Made by a program: the position numbers and the translations under genes
The notes under the pieces: generated by a model
Told to the model about the DNA's origin: nothing
The model's input: only the letters and a program-made list of their open reading frames with translations
Databases searched by the model: none
In this document: piece by piece, positions 47,484 to 58,813 of the stretch
How positions within the stretch are numbered: the first letter of the stretch is position 1
How the letters are laid out: each line of letters starts with the position of its first letter
Assembly (NCBI GenBank): GCA_037954665.1
Contig: JBBMOL010000132.1
Location: 496,001-560,000 of the forward strand
DNA: 64,000 nt
From: Laguncularia racemosa
Taxonomy: Eukaryota > Streptophyta > Magnoliopsida > Myrtales > Combretaceae
Reading direction: 5' to 3'

Positions 47484-49471
47484 ATGGCGTCGGGAAGTGG
47501 GACACGAATGCCTACATGGAAGGAAAGAGAGAACAACATGAAGAGAGAGAGAAGGAGGAGAGCTATTGCTGCGAAGATATTTTCTGGGCTAAGGATGTAT
47601 GGAAATTACAAACTTCCTAAGCATTGTGACAACAACCATGTCCTTATGGCTCTTTGTCGTGAGGCTGGTTGGATTGTAGAGCCCGACGGCACCACATACC
47701 GAAAGGTTTGTGAATTCATTTCTCGCCTTTGTATATGGTTAAATGCGATCAGTATGTCGTGCTGGTCGTGTTCTCCAAATATCATGGATATTTTAGCTGT
47801 TTGTGCTGTGATACTATGTCATTTTATTCATCGCAGTTGCTTAATTATGATAAGAAATTCATAATATATCTCCTGATTCTAGTAATTAGGATGTGGATAA
47901 TCAGTAACTGTAATTTTGATTAGTTCCACCATCAGCCAATCTAAGAGTTGAAACCAAAGTGCTTCATTGTGTACCAACATATTGATTATAATCGTATCAT
48001 GGAGCTAGTTAAATGATGAAGCTAATCAAAGAAGGGCTCATCTGGTGCAGAAAGTGCTCCCCATTAGTCAGGGGCAAAGTGAGGGAAGATGTATATCCGC
48101 CCAGCCTTATGCTTGCGTTTTCTTAGAGGCTATCTCCACACATCAAAGTCCTGATCATCATGTCATCAAAAGGAACAACTTGACCATTGCATCAAGCCTT
48201 GCCCTCAGTGAAGTGAATTAAATGCACATAAAAAAAGTGATGCAGTACCTGAGCTTCTGATCTCTTGCCATAAACTTATATTTTCAATTACAACTATCTC
48301 ATTTATACTGATGCTTCAACATAAATGACAGTAGACTTTTAGGCAGAAGTGTGTGGTCTGATCTGTTCAATTTGGATGTTTCATTACTACTATTGAAAAT
48401 GAAGTAAAACTTTAACAGCATAGTGGTCACATGTGACTTCTTGTTGAAATGAGAGAGGAGTTGCAAGATGAATCTAATATGTTACTTTTTCAACTTCCAA
48501 AGAACTGTGTTGGAAATGTTTCTCATTTTATGCAGTAGAAAGCCAATTATGTTACTGTCTCTTGCCAGTGAGGATTGGAGAATTTAAGTGTATATGGAAC
48601 AGGACAGATACAGAGTCATCGTTTTCATTTTGCTGTCAAGTTGATATGGTACACAAGATGGCCAAAATATATATTTCAACAGTTATTTGCAATTGATAGG
48701 TTCATCTTTTTACAGGGATGCAAGCCAGTGGAGTACAGGGATTTGGTGGGTGGATCTGCAACAGTGAGTCCATTATCATCTTACCACCAGACCCCATGTG
48801 CATCCTATAATCCAAGCCCTGGTTCCTCTTCCTTCCCAAGCCCCACCTCATCCTCCCATGCTGTTACTGGCATTGCAGATGGCAGTTCCCTTTTTCCAGG
48901 GCTGACAAATCTCTCAGCGGCTTCTTCATCACCTTCCTATCCCATGCTCTCTTGTCTCTACATTCCTGGTGGCTCAATAAGTGCTCCTGTCACTCCTCCA
49001 TTGAGCTCCCCTACTGTCGGATCACCCCGAGGTAAAGGTAACTGCGATGACCAATCTGCTGCAGTAGGCTTAACCGAAAAATCCCCCTTCTTCCTGCCAT
49101 CTTCCACGCCATCAAGTCCAGGACGCCAAAGTCTTCCTGATCCAAAATGGTTTGCTGGAATTCAGATTCCTCAGAGAGTTCCAACATCCCCAACATTTAG
49201 TCTTGTCAAGTCCAATCCATTCAGCTTTCAGGAAAAAATATTGGCTAATAGTGGATCACGAGTTTGTACTCCTGGACAAAGCGGGGCATCCTCTCCTTGC
49301 GTTGTGGCTGAAAACACTGGACATATCCCAGACTCAGGAGTGGTCTCGGACGATTTTGCATTTGGGAATAACAGACAAGTGCTGGTGAAGCCATGGGAAG
49401 GAGAGAAAATACACGAAGAGCCTGGCACTGATGATTTGGAGCTTACTCTTGGTAGCACGAGAACGAGGTGA
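47484..49471 (+). CDS. BEH4-like: BES1/BZR1 family transcription factor (BEH4-like)
   Basis: Two exons, 47484-47705 and 48716-49471, give 325 residues, close to the 310-340 usual for the family. Exon 1 encodes the BZR DNA-binding domain, an atypical bHLH: basic WKERENNMKRERRRRAIAAK (12-31), LRMYGNYKLPKHCDNN and GWIVEPDGTTYRK. The exon boundary after YRK is the conserved family position; the donor is GTTTGT, weaker than GTAAGT. Exon 2 has the Ser/Pro-rich region with many S/T-x3-S/T sites for GSK3/BIN2 kinases, GGSISAPVTPPLSSPT (159-174), a PTSPTFSLV block (230-238), KPWEGEKIHEE and the C-terminal EAR repressor motif LELTL (315-319). The protein binds E-box and BRRE elements and mediates brassinosteroid responses in the nucleus. 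The leader is GA-rich and may contain an intron (about 47114-47219). In the binding domain HVLMALCREAG departs slightly from the common EVLKALC-EAG. Confidence 0.95.
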
Positions 49472-49589
49472 GATACATGAAGAGCTCCATATTCATCTGG
49501 ACGACTATCATCTGATGTCTTTTTTTCTAGATTAACTGTCGGCTCTTGCCCTGTAGGTGATGAGTGGCATGCAATAACTTCTAAGTTGT

Positions 49590-50563
49590 GATTAGGTTTT
49601 GAACACACTCGACAAGGAGTAGCAACAAACAGGATTTTGGAGAGGATGAATTTATATTTCCTTTTTTTTTTTTTAATTTAGTTTTTAATATAGTTACTTA
49701 TTCAAGGTGTAGTATTAGTTTCACACCCTTTTTCCCCTGATTTTTGCTGTCTATAGTATAGACATACCGACAAAGACTGATTAAATTGTATGGATTGGCT
49801 GCCTTTTTTTTTTTCGGTCGGACATTGGAAGTAATGTAATTTGTTATTATCCAAAAGCAAATTAGATACGACTGTGGCTGACCCTTTGTAATGTGTTGAT
49901 AAACAAAGAAATTCCCCTTTCTATCTTTATTATCGTGCTTTGTCCGTGGACTATGGTAGACAGCATTTCACATTTGTGTATAAAAAGGTTATTGTTTTGA
50001 GGATGATATCTTACTAGGCATCTACTTTGGGAAATAAATAGTTTTGTAATTTGTTGATTTGTTGGGATCTAAGTGGGAATGTGAGAAGATAATTAGAGAT
50101 TTAGTTATGAAGTTTCATGTGATTATAGGGTGTCCTTGAGCTCAAAGGTGAGTTTTCTAGGTGTCTATTGGAAAAATTCATGAACTTGCTATTGGAAGGA
50201 GTCCAACAAAAGAAGTTTACTGTGTCTTGTTTTTTGCTTAAAATGCCTTTGAAAATTGCTCCTGGAGAACTGTCGGATGTGTCCTAAATTGTCTATCGAA
50301 ATGTTACTAACCAGATTGTTTTTGTTCCATTGTTTGGTCACATCTCCTCTTACAGGAATCCTGGCATTACACCAAGCTAGCTTGTAAAGGAACCCCAATG
50401 AGCATTTCCCCATTTTCTTTCTCAGAATCGTTCTGTGGACTAAGCTGGGATGGTTTCAAAACATCTTGCTCCGTAGTGCTAGTATCTATCCTGGTGGATT
50501 GGATCCCTTTATTTGGTATTAAAATGAATTGAGCCCACTTACAATTTATAATCTTTTAAGCCT
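49590..50563 (+). repeat. Left arm of a 1-kb inverted duplication (BZR 3' region)
   Basis: The BZR 3' UTR and downstream DNA are present again, reverse-complemented, at 61572-62580. Shared blocks include CCGACAAAGACTGATT/AATCAGTCTTTGTCGG-type sequence, GGCTGACCCTTT, GATATCTTACTAGGCATCTAC, GGAATCCTGGCATTACACC and the end near CTTTATTTGGTATT. The arms differ by many substitutions and small indels, so the duplication is not recent. Confidence 0.9.
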
Positions 50564-51642
50564 AAACCTAGCTCGACTAAGCACGTTTGTGCTCATTTTA
50601 TATTCTTTTTTTTTTTTTGTTAAAAATACATTGACTCAAACTTGATGCAAATTTAATAAAATCAATATATATTTAAACTTGATTAGGTCTATGAGCTTAT
50701 CAAATCAAATGTGTTCATACTTGAGCTTGAGCTTTGTCTCCATTATAGGCAAATTGAATTCGAGCAAATATTGAGCCAAGCACAAATAACTTGTAACCTA
50801 GCTTTCATTTTTATCCTTAAAACTTATTAGCTTTGTCATGTTATTGATCGTCATTTTTCTTGTGGTGAATCTCAGCCCTATCATGCATTTACTTCATGTG
50901 TATTTAGAGATTTATTTGTGACATGAGCATTTATGTTTTCAAATCTCATTTACCCTTGATAAACATAAGAAATAATTTTTCAAAATTAAAATGATTATAT
51001 AAAATAATAAAAAGAGAAAGAGGAAACCCTTTTTTCATTCTAATTAGTTTTTTAATATTTTATTATACTTAATGGTACCTTTCATTTTTCTTATTATTTT
51101 TATCAATGTTAAAATAATTATTTAGGAATCTAAAGCAAGTTTTTAAGAGATCCATATATTAAATGCTCAATTTTATAATTAGGGTAATAGTTGCATATGA
51201 AGTAACATAAAGGATGTGTTTATAATTTATTCAAAAGTAAACTCATTTGGATCCCAAAAGGAGAAGATTCTATACTGATTCTTTCCCTATTAAAGGGCAT
51301 ACATTTCAACATTACAACAGATTATACTATTTTCAATAATCATTTATTATAAAAGTATACATGTGATCACTTATCAGACATCATAACGGAATGGTCATTT
51401 ATGATGTTCCATAATACCATTACTGTAGTTTTGAAGTATGTATCTACTCTATTATTCACACATTCTAAACTTATGTGCATTTACATTTCAATTAAACCAC
51501 CATCCATTAATGCAGGCATAAAATTGGAGGTTAAAAATATGTTTATTAGACACATGTCAGTCGGTGCCAAAAAAATTTCCTATTGTTTTGGGTGATCGTA
51601 ATGAATGTGAGCGTTCATCAATATTTTCCTTGAAAATTTTCT

Positions 51643-51650
51643 TATAAATA
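51643..51650 (+). promoter_or_regulatory. TATA box, left foldback arm
   Basis: TATAAATA 87 bases before the ATG at 51737. The same element occurs on minus at 52071-52081 in the other arm. Confidence 0.55.
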
Positions 51651-51736
51651 TAGCTCATTAGCTGTGCTTGTCATGAACTTGTTCACTTTTAGTCTCCATA
51701 AAACTAATTATTCAGTTTCTCAAACCAAAGTCCAAA

Positions 51737-51793
51737 ATGAAGAATACATGGTCCTCTTCCTCGTGGTATTTTCCATCACTTGTAAGAGCCTAA
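51737..51793 (+). pseudogene. Frameshifted signal-peptide start, left foldback arm
   Basis: MKNT is followed by a net 13-base deletion relative to the right arm. This changes the frame and replaces the hydrophobic core by Ser/Trp residues up to a TAA. It is a broken counterpart of 51945-52010. Confidence 0.6.
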
Positions 51794-51944
51794 TATCTTA
51801 TAGGCCTTTTTGGTATTTTGCTGAGCAATTTTAAAACTTGTTATTTCTTTTAAAGAGTGTCAATTGTCAACACTTTACATAAAATAAACTCCCCATATAT
51901 TTAGATTTGTTTGTCATAAAGGCCTATAAGATATTAGACTCTTA

Positions 51945-52010
51945 CAAGTTACAAGTGATTGAAAAGACCACGAGGAAGATGACCAAAAGAGTGCTCGATG
52001 TATTCTTCAT
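51945..52010 (-). CDS. Putative first exon of a small secreted peptide
   Basis: The ATG at 52010 opens a 22-codon frame: MKNTSS, then the hydrophobic core TLLVIFLVVFSI, then TCNL and a stop. The shape is that of a signal peptide, as in plant defensin-like and other small cysteine-rich genes, whose signal peptide often sits on its own first exon. CTT/GTAAGAG at 51946/51945 is a good splice donor. A TATA box lies about 65 bases upstream of the ATG (52071-52081, minus). No second exon with a cysteine pattern is seen before the loop, so the gene is at best partial. The family assignment is inference. Confidence 0.4.
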
Positions 52011-52446
52011 TTTGGACTTTGGTTTGAGAAATTGAACTAGTTTGTGCACAAGTTCACGACAGCTGATGAGCTATATTTATAAGAAAAATTTCTATGGAAA
52101 ATATTGCTGAAATACTCACATGTATTACAATTACCAAAAACAATATGAATTTTTTTTTTATTCCGTCCGATATGAGTTCAATAAACACATTTTTAACCCT
52201 CAATTTTATGCCTGCAATAACGGATGGCAGTTTAATTGGAATATAAACGCACCTAGATTTAGAATGTGTGACTAATAGAATAGATGTAGTCTTTAATCCA
52301 TAGCAATGGTGTTAAAGAACATAATAAAATGATCATATGCATGCTTTTATAATAAATGATCATTAAAAATAATGTAATCTGTTTTAATGTTGAAACGTAT
52401 CCCCTTCAACTAGGAAATAATATAAAATAAGCACAAACGTGCTTAG

Positions 52447-52796
52447 TTGATTTTCATCAAATAATTTATTTTTTATTTATTAATTGATATATAAACTATA
52501 ATTACCTTAAGAAAAACAATAAAAACTTCTTAAATATATTAAATTGGTATTAAAGATAGTGAGTGATATTAGATAAATGATAATAAATAAAATCTTTTTT
52601 ATGTCGAGTATATTTTTTTCATGACTTATTAACTTGTATATAGAAAAAAAAATAGCATATATAAAAACGATTTAAATCGTTAACTAAACTAGACCAAACC
52701 ATTTTTCTATGTTTGAAAAAATTACAAACCAAACTACATGATTAGCTTAAATTTAGAAAAAAAAAAAAAACCAAACTATATCATACCATATGTACC
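52447..52796. other. AT-rich spacer
   Basis: No gene is supported. The right end meets the truncated LTR of the next element. Confidence 0.5.
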
Positions 52797-53902
52797 AAGT
52801 ACAAGCAATACACACATTTTGCTCATATAATATTTAAATTCATTTAAACAAGCAACACTAATAATCACAAGCAATAAAACAAGGTAAACACATACTTCTC
52901 ACTATAGTCTTTTACTTCTTTAAGGAAAGATGTAGACCTGTTCAAGTATACAGAACTAAATTTAGCTTTATTCTACAATTAATCCAAGTTTACTAATTGA
53001 TTAGATATATTATAATTGTATAATTTTCTTCCCTAATGTCTTATCGTGTATCTATCTTAGTTTAAAATCATGGAAATATAAAATATAATTAAAGTATGAG
53101 TGTTCCAAGACAATATGATCGTGTGAGAGGCCGTGCAGAGGAACACAAGCTAGAACACTATCATGCTAGTAACTGTGTATCTTTCTATATGATTTCATCA
53201 TTTCAACATGCCAAGGTACACGATCGTGTATTTTGCCGCATACCTTTCTATGGATTTTGTAATTTTGATGCCCTCGAGTACACAAGTGTGTCTTTCGTCT
53301 ATGTACCTTACTAAACACACTCATGTTTCTATACAGGTAGGTACACAGACATGCATTTGACCGTGTACACACTATTCATCATGAACCTTTATTCTCTTTC
53401 TCTAAATTTGTTCCTGAGCTTAATTTCTATGATTCTAAACCTAATTGATCAAAGTATTTACTAGTTCTAATGCATAATTGGAGTCTTGTACACTTACTTG
53501 ATCGAGATTGTGATCGAAATCCACACCTCACTTGATTCTACGCTCATTCTAATACATTCCTTGTTCCAATTTCTATTAACATAATACTAATTTACTTAGA
53601 TTCTTAAATCATCATAAAAAAATAAACATGTTGATGATTAGAATCCTTACATGTTAGAAAGGGGTTGCTTTCATCGTGATCCTTTAGGTTGCCTGTAGGT
53701 CTCTAGAGTTTCTCTTAAGTTTCTATTTACAATTGCACAAATGAGAGAAAAAAGGAGAAACCCTAGGTTAGTGTGACTTATATACCTTAGTTAGGAAAAA
53801 ACCTAATTGCTCCCATCTTTTTATCTTATTTATTTAATTGACCTTAGTCTTATATTATATTAATTAATTAATTAATTATATATATATAAATGTGTATTTA
53901 CA
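52797..53902 (-). repeat. Chromovirus 3' LTR, truncated
   Basis: Aligns with 59565-60664, including GTTCCAAGACAA and ACGATCGTGTG words. It ends GTATTTACA on plus. The part corresponding to 58814-59560 is absent. Confidence 0.85.
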
Positions 53903-53920
53903 TTCTCCCTCCCTTATAAA
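53903..53920 (-). other. Chromovirus polypurine tract
   Basis: Read on minus, TTTATAAGGGAGGGAGAA directly precedes TGTAAATAC, the LTR start. Confidence 0.8.
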
Positions 53921-56900
53921 AACTTTTGTCCTCAAAAGTTACTTGGAATTGGAAAGAGTTCCGGATGCTTCCTTCTCATTTCTTTTTTAATTCCCATGTT
54001 GCTTCTCGTGTTGCTTGATTCGCCCACTACACCTTGACATAGAGAATTACTCTCGTTCTTAACACTTGCTCCTTAGTATCAACTATTCTTACAGGTCTTT
54101 TGATGGATAATAAATCTAGTTGTACCTTCAAAGGTTCCAAAACCACTACTTGGTCTAAGTTTGGTACAAATTTCCTTAATATAGATACATGAAACACATC
54201 TTGTACCCCAGCCAGACTTGATAGTAAAGTCAACCTATAAGGAATAGTACCAACTCTTTCCCAAAGCTTGAATAGATCCACATATCTTGGATTTAGTTTT
54301 CCTCTCGGGCTAAATCTGATTATCTCTTTGGTTGGAGATATCTTCAACTCAACCTTATCCCCAATTTGAAATTCTAAGGGGTGTCACTATTTATTTGCAT
54401 AACTCTTCTTGTGACTTTAGGTTGATAAAATCTGTTGTATTATCACTCTAACCTTGTCTATTGCTTCTTGCACTATCTCTGGCCCCATTGTTTATTTTTC
54501 TTCCACTTCATCCCAATGTAAGAGAGATCTGAACTTCCTGTCATACAGTGTTTCATATGGAGCCATTTGGATAGTAATTCGATAACTGTTATTATATGCA
54601 AATTCCACTAAGGGTAAATGATAACTCCAATTAGTCCTGTGGTCCAAAGCATAAGCTAGTAAGAAGTCTTCCAGAATTTGGATTGTCCTTTTAGACTGCC
54701 CATCTATCTGAGGGTGAAAAGCAATACTAAATTGTAGTTTAGTATCTAAAGCCTAATGTAAACACTTCTAGAACCTACTCACAAATCGAGTATCTCTGTT
54801 AGATGTGATAGTGGCTAGTACACTATGTAATCTAGCAATCTCCTTAATATACAGTTGAGCGAGCTTCTCTAATCTATAGTTCATCTTAATTGGTAGGAAA
54901 TGGGTGAACTTGATCAATGTATCTATAATTACCCATATTACATCATATTTCTCCTTAGTCCTTAGGAGGGTTGTCACGAAATCCATAATTACATGTTCTC
55001 ACTTCCATTCAGGTATAGGAAATGGTTATACCTCACTAGTTGGTCTTTAGTATTCAATCCTGATTTGCTGGCATGTTAGGTATCAAGTAATGAATTCTGC
55101 TATCTCCCGCTTCATATTTCTTTACTAATAATGACTTTTTAGGTCTTTGTATATTTTAGTACTTCTGAGATATACTATATATTATGAGGAATGGGCTTTT
55201 TTTCATTATCTCCTTTAATTGCATGCCATCCAGAACACACCATCTTGTGCTATATTTAATTACCCCTTCATCATTTATATGAAATTATGTGGCTTTACCC
55301 TATTCTATTTTGCTTCTGATCTTTTGGTTTCCAGGATCTCCAATTTGCACAATCTTAATTCAATTAGTTATACTTAGTTAAATACTAAGTGTGGCCAACC
55401 TATTTCCACCTCTTGTGTCACCATTTCCAATTTTAATTTGTGCATGTCTTCCAATATCTATCTCTAAGATGCAACTAGAGCTGCTATATTAATTTACTTC
55501 TTTCGACTCAAAGTATCTGTTATAACATTTGCTTTTCCAAGGGGATAATGGATCTTCACATCATAATCATTTATTAATTCCAACTACCTCCTCTGCCTCA
55601 TATTGAGGTCTTTCAGCATGAATAAATACTTTAAGCTCTTATGGTCTTTGAAAATTTTGCACTTCTCACCATTTAAATAATGTTTCTATAATTTCAGTAC
55701 TAAGATCATAGTCACTAACTCTAGGTCATGTGTGGGGTAATTCTACTCATAAGGTTTCAGCTGATAAGAAGCATATGCAATGACCCTCCCATTCTATATA
55801 AGCATGCATCACAAGCCTTGAGTCGAGGCATCACGAAAGACTTCAAATTCTTCCATTGCCTTTGGTAGGGCTAATATTGGAGCTGCTACCAACTTCTATT
55901 TTAGAGTTGTGAAGTTGCTTTCACATTCATCACTCCACACAAATTTGGCCTTCTTCTTTGTCAATTGTGTCAAGGGAGTTGCTAGCTGAGAAAATCCTTC
56001 CACAAAGCGTCTGTAATAGCTAGCTAATCCCAAAAAGTTTCTGAATTTTGTCATAGCTCTTGGTCTTAACTGGTTAATCACTAGCTTTACCTTTTCAAGA
56101 TCTACTAATGTACCATATTTATTTACTACATGTTCTAAAAGGGATACATGTTCCAGTCAAAACTCGCATTTGCTAAATTTGGCATATAATTTCTCTTCTT
56201 GCAGTCTTTCTAGTATTGTCTTTAGATGGGTCTCATGTTCCTCCTTGCTCTTGGAATATATGAGAATATCATTTATAAATACCACTACAAACTGATCTAG
56301 CAAATCTCTGAACACTCTATTTGTCTAATCCATGAAAGTTGTTAGAGCATTTGTCAATCTAAAAGGCATTATTAGAAATTGATAATGCCTATACCGAGTC
56401 TTGAAGGCAGTATTTTGTATGTCTTCTTCCTTGATTCTTAATTGATGATACCCCAATCTCAAGTCAATTTTGGAGAAGACTTAAACTCCCTGTAATTAGT
56501 TAAATAGGTCATCAATTATAAAGAGGGGGTACTTATTCTTGACCGTGACTCGATTCAACTCCCTATAGTTTATACATAGTCTTATGCTCCCATCCTTCTT
56601 CTTAACAAACAATACTAGAACACCCCATGGTAAGACACTTAGCCTGATAAACCCATTGCTTGCAACTCTTGAAGTTGGATCTTTGATTTAGACAATTCAA
56701 TGGGTGCCATTATGTAAGGCGCTTGAGATATTAGTGTTATTCTCGGTACCAAATCAACACAAAGTCTGTCTTTTTTACTGGCAGTAAACCTAGCAAATTT
56801 TCTGAAAAGACACTTGCATAATCTTTAACTATATACACATCTTCTAACTTCATAATTTCTCTAGTTTCCATTGACAATGTTGATATCTTACCCTTATCCC

Positions 56901-58506
56901 ATAGCTCATATGTTGGAAGTGTTGTAGGTCTCTATGCATGTAACTTAAATACAATTGGATCTTCATCAGGGAAGTTAAAACAAACTACTAGATTGTGACA
57001 ATCTATAGTGGCATAGTATTTAGAGTGTCAATTTACCCCTAAGATCATATCAAATTCAATCATCTCTAATGCAAATAATTTTGTTGGAATTTTCTTTCCT
57101 TATATTATAATCTCTATATACTTACATATCTTATCTAATCTTCCTCCTCTAAAAGAAGTATTTACAATCATAACATCACTCAACAATACATGTTCCAATC
57201 TATATAAATGCATGAATACATGTAAGATGCATGAATGTATTGCACCCATATCAAATAACACATAAGCGTTTTTTGAGTTAATAAGCACTATAACTACAAT
57301 GGTATCCTAACCTAAAGCATCCTACTATTGCTATTGCTGTAATGCAAATACTCGACCAAGTGCCCTTTATCTTGGTCCTAAGTATTAAGGTCTACCCATC
57401 GATTCTCTAAGTTCAAGTCTTATTGGCTATTGTGTTGGGAACTATTGAGGTGTAGTTGTCTAATTATGGGAGGCACCACATTCAAAGGACTTGTGCCCCC
57501 TTTACTTAAAAGTATAGCAAAAGTTTTGACGAATGGATTTTTTTAAGCAGTTCCTGTTAAGGTGTCCTGTCTTACCATAGGAGAAACATGCTCCTTTGGG
57601 CTAACTGCATTGTTGTATCTCATGTGGTCCTAAACACCTAAGACATCTCCCCCCTAATCTTGCCTATAATGGTGGAGGTAAGGCATTAGCTTAGTCTGAA
57701 AAGGTCTAGGTGCATAAGCCACAAGTTTGGCTTGATACACTGTTGGCCCCTTTCCTTCATCCACATATGGTATATTTGAGATAGGCCTTTTCCCAAAAGC
57801 AATTCCCGACTTACGAGATAACTCTTCCTCTATTCTCCTCCTACTTTACTCTAGGCATTTTACCTTATCAACAACCTCTGCATAAGTGGTTAGTTGGAAG
57901 GCCCCCACTTCATGTTAGAGGTTAGGCTCTAAACCTCTCACAAATCTACCTACTCTAGAGGTTAGCCCCTGACTCCACCTTGTCCTTGATACTGCCAAGA
58001 AAGCACTTCTTATGAAACAACTCCTTAAACCTTTGCCACTAGATAGGAGCTCCTATTAACTTGGATGTACTAGTCCTTCAGTCAGCAGTTGATCCCTTTA
58101 ATATATATGCTGCAAATTTCACCTTCCTATCTTCTGTTACCATAAATGCTTCAAATGTCTTAGTTGTTTCATTGATCTAATGTTCAACCTCTATTAGATC
58201 ATCAACCCGTGGATGAAACTCCTTTGCCAACCGAACAAATTTGCCCAATCCACATAGTTCTTCTACAGGCCTGATAGGTCTCATGGCCTGTTGTTACTAC
58301 TGTGCCAACATCCCTACTAGAGCATTGATGGTCTTTAACAGTTGAGTAGTCATGACATTAGCTTGATCTAAAGCTCTTTGGTGAGGTGGTCCTAGAGGAT
58401 ATCTTTCCCCTAGAGCATCTCTATCCCGTTTAGCACCAAATGATTCATATCCAATATTTCTTCTAGGAGGGATTCTGTTTAAGATGAGGCAATAGAATGG
58501 CTCCAA
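53921..58506 (-). pseudogene. Chromovirus gag-pol, disrupted
   Basis: In order on minus: gag near 58506, a zinc knuckle near 57600-57560 (CFSYGKTGH, second Cys replaced by Tyr), a protease remnant near 57288-57100 (LFDMGAIHS, where the family has a DTGA/S-type site), and reverse transcriptase near 56640-56090. There the catalytic YIDD reads FIND, which removes one catalytic Asp. RNase H starts near 56080 (FRNFLGLASYYRRFVEGFS). The integrase core lies at 54986-54768 (MDFVTTLLRT, DTRFVSRF), its C-terminus at 54347-54027, and a chromodomain-like EATWEL with RRKHPELF at 54020-53950. It has many stops and shifts and is inactive. Confidence 0.85.
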
Positions 58507-58801
58507 AAGTCAGAATCAATATGGGGAGTTAGTGATAATATACATCTATGTATACTCATGTCTACACATATATACATACATATATAAGTACAACAAAAAT
58601 TTAAAAGAAAATACAACTAGATAACATAAACAATCATCTTGCAATCTACCCAATCTCTTTATTTCTTGTTATTCTACAACTCAAATGCTTAATCTATCCA
58701 ATAATCTCAACATAGTTTCTACTGACTGAAACCTATACTTATTAATCATCAAGCCTAAACTCTATGGATTACAAGCGTATATTCTATTGATCATAACTTA
58801 A

Positions 58802-58813
58802 GCTTTGATACCA
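58802..58813 (-). other. Chromovirus primer binding site (initiator tRNA-Met, one change)
   Basis: Minus-strand TGGTATCAAAGC differs from the standard TGGTATCAGAGC by G to A. Confidence 0.75.

Larger units (their letters stand above)
50577..52446. repeat. Large foldback (inverted repeat) with promoter and signal-peptide exon
   Basis: The main arms are 51290-51809 and 51918-52410, separated by a loop of about 108 bases. An outer piece (CTAAGCACGTTTGTGC at 50577 and its complement at 52421-52446) suggests the left arm was once longer and was split by about 680 bases of insertion (50606-51289). Each arm carries, pointing to the loop, TATAAATATAG, then CAAAGTCCAAAATGAAGAATACA with an ATG. The arms are diverged but match over nearly their whole length. 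Confidence 0.85.

Noticed and set aside
48575..48715. Open frame continuous with BZR exon 2
   Set aside because: It is intron sequence; the acceptor TACAG at 48711-48715 and the family-conserved RK/GC junction set the exon start.
51401..51595. 64-codon plus frame in the left foldback arm
   Set aside because: It lies in the promoter part of the arm and has no counterpart frame in the right arm.
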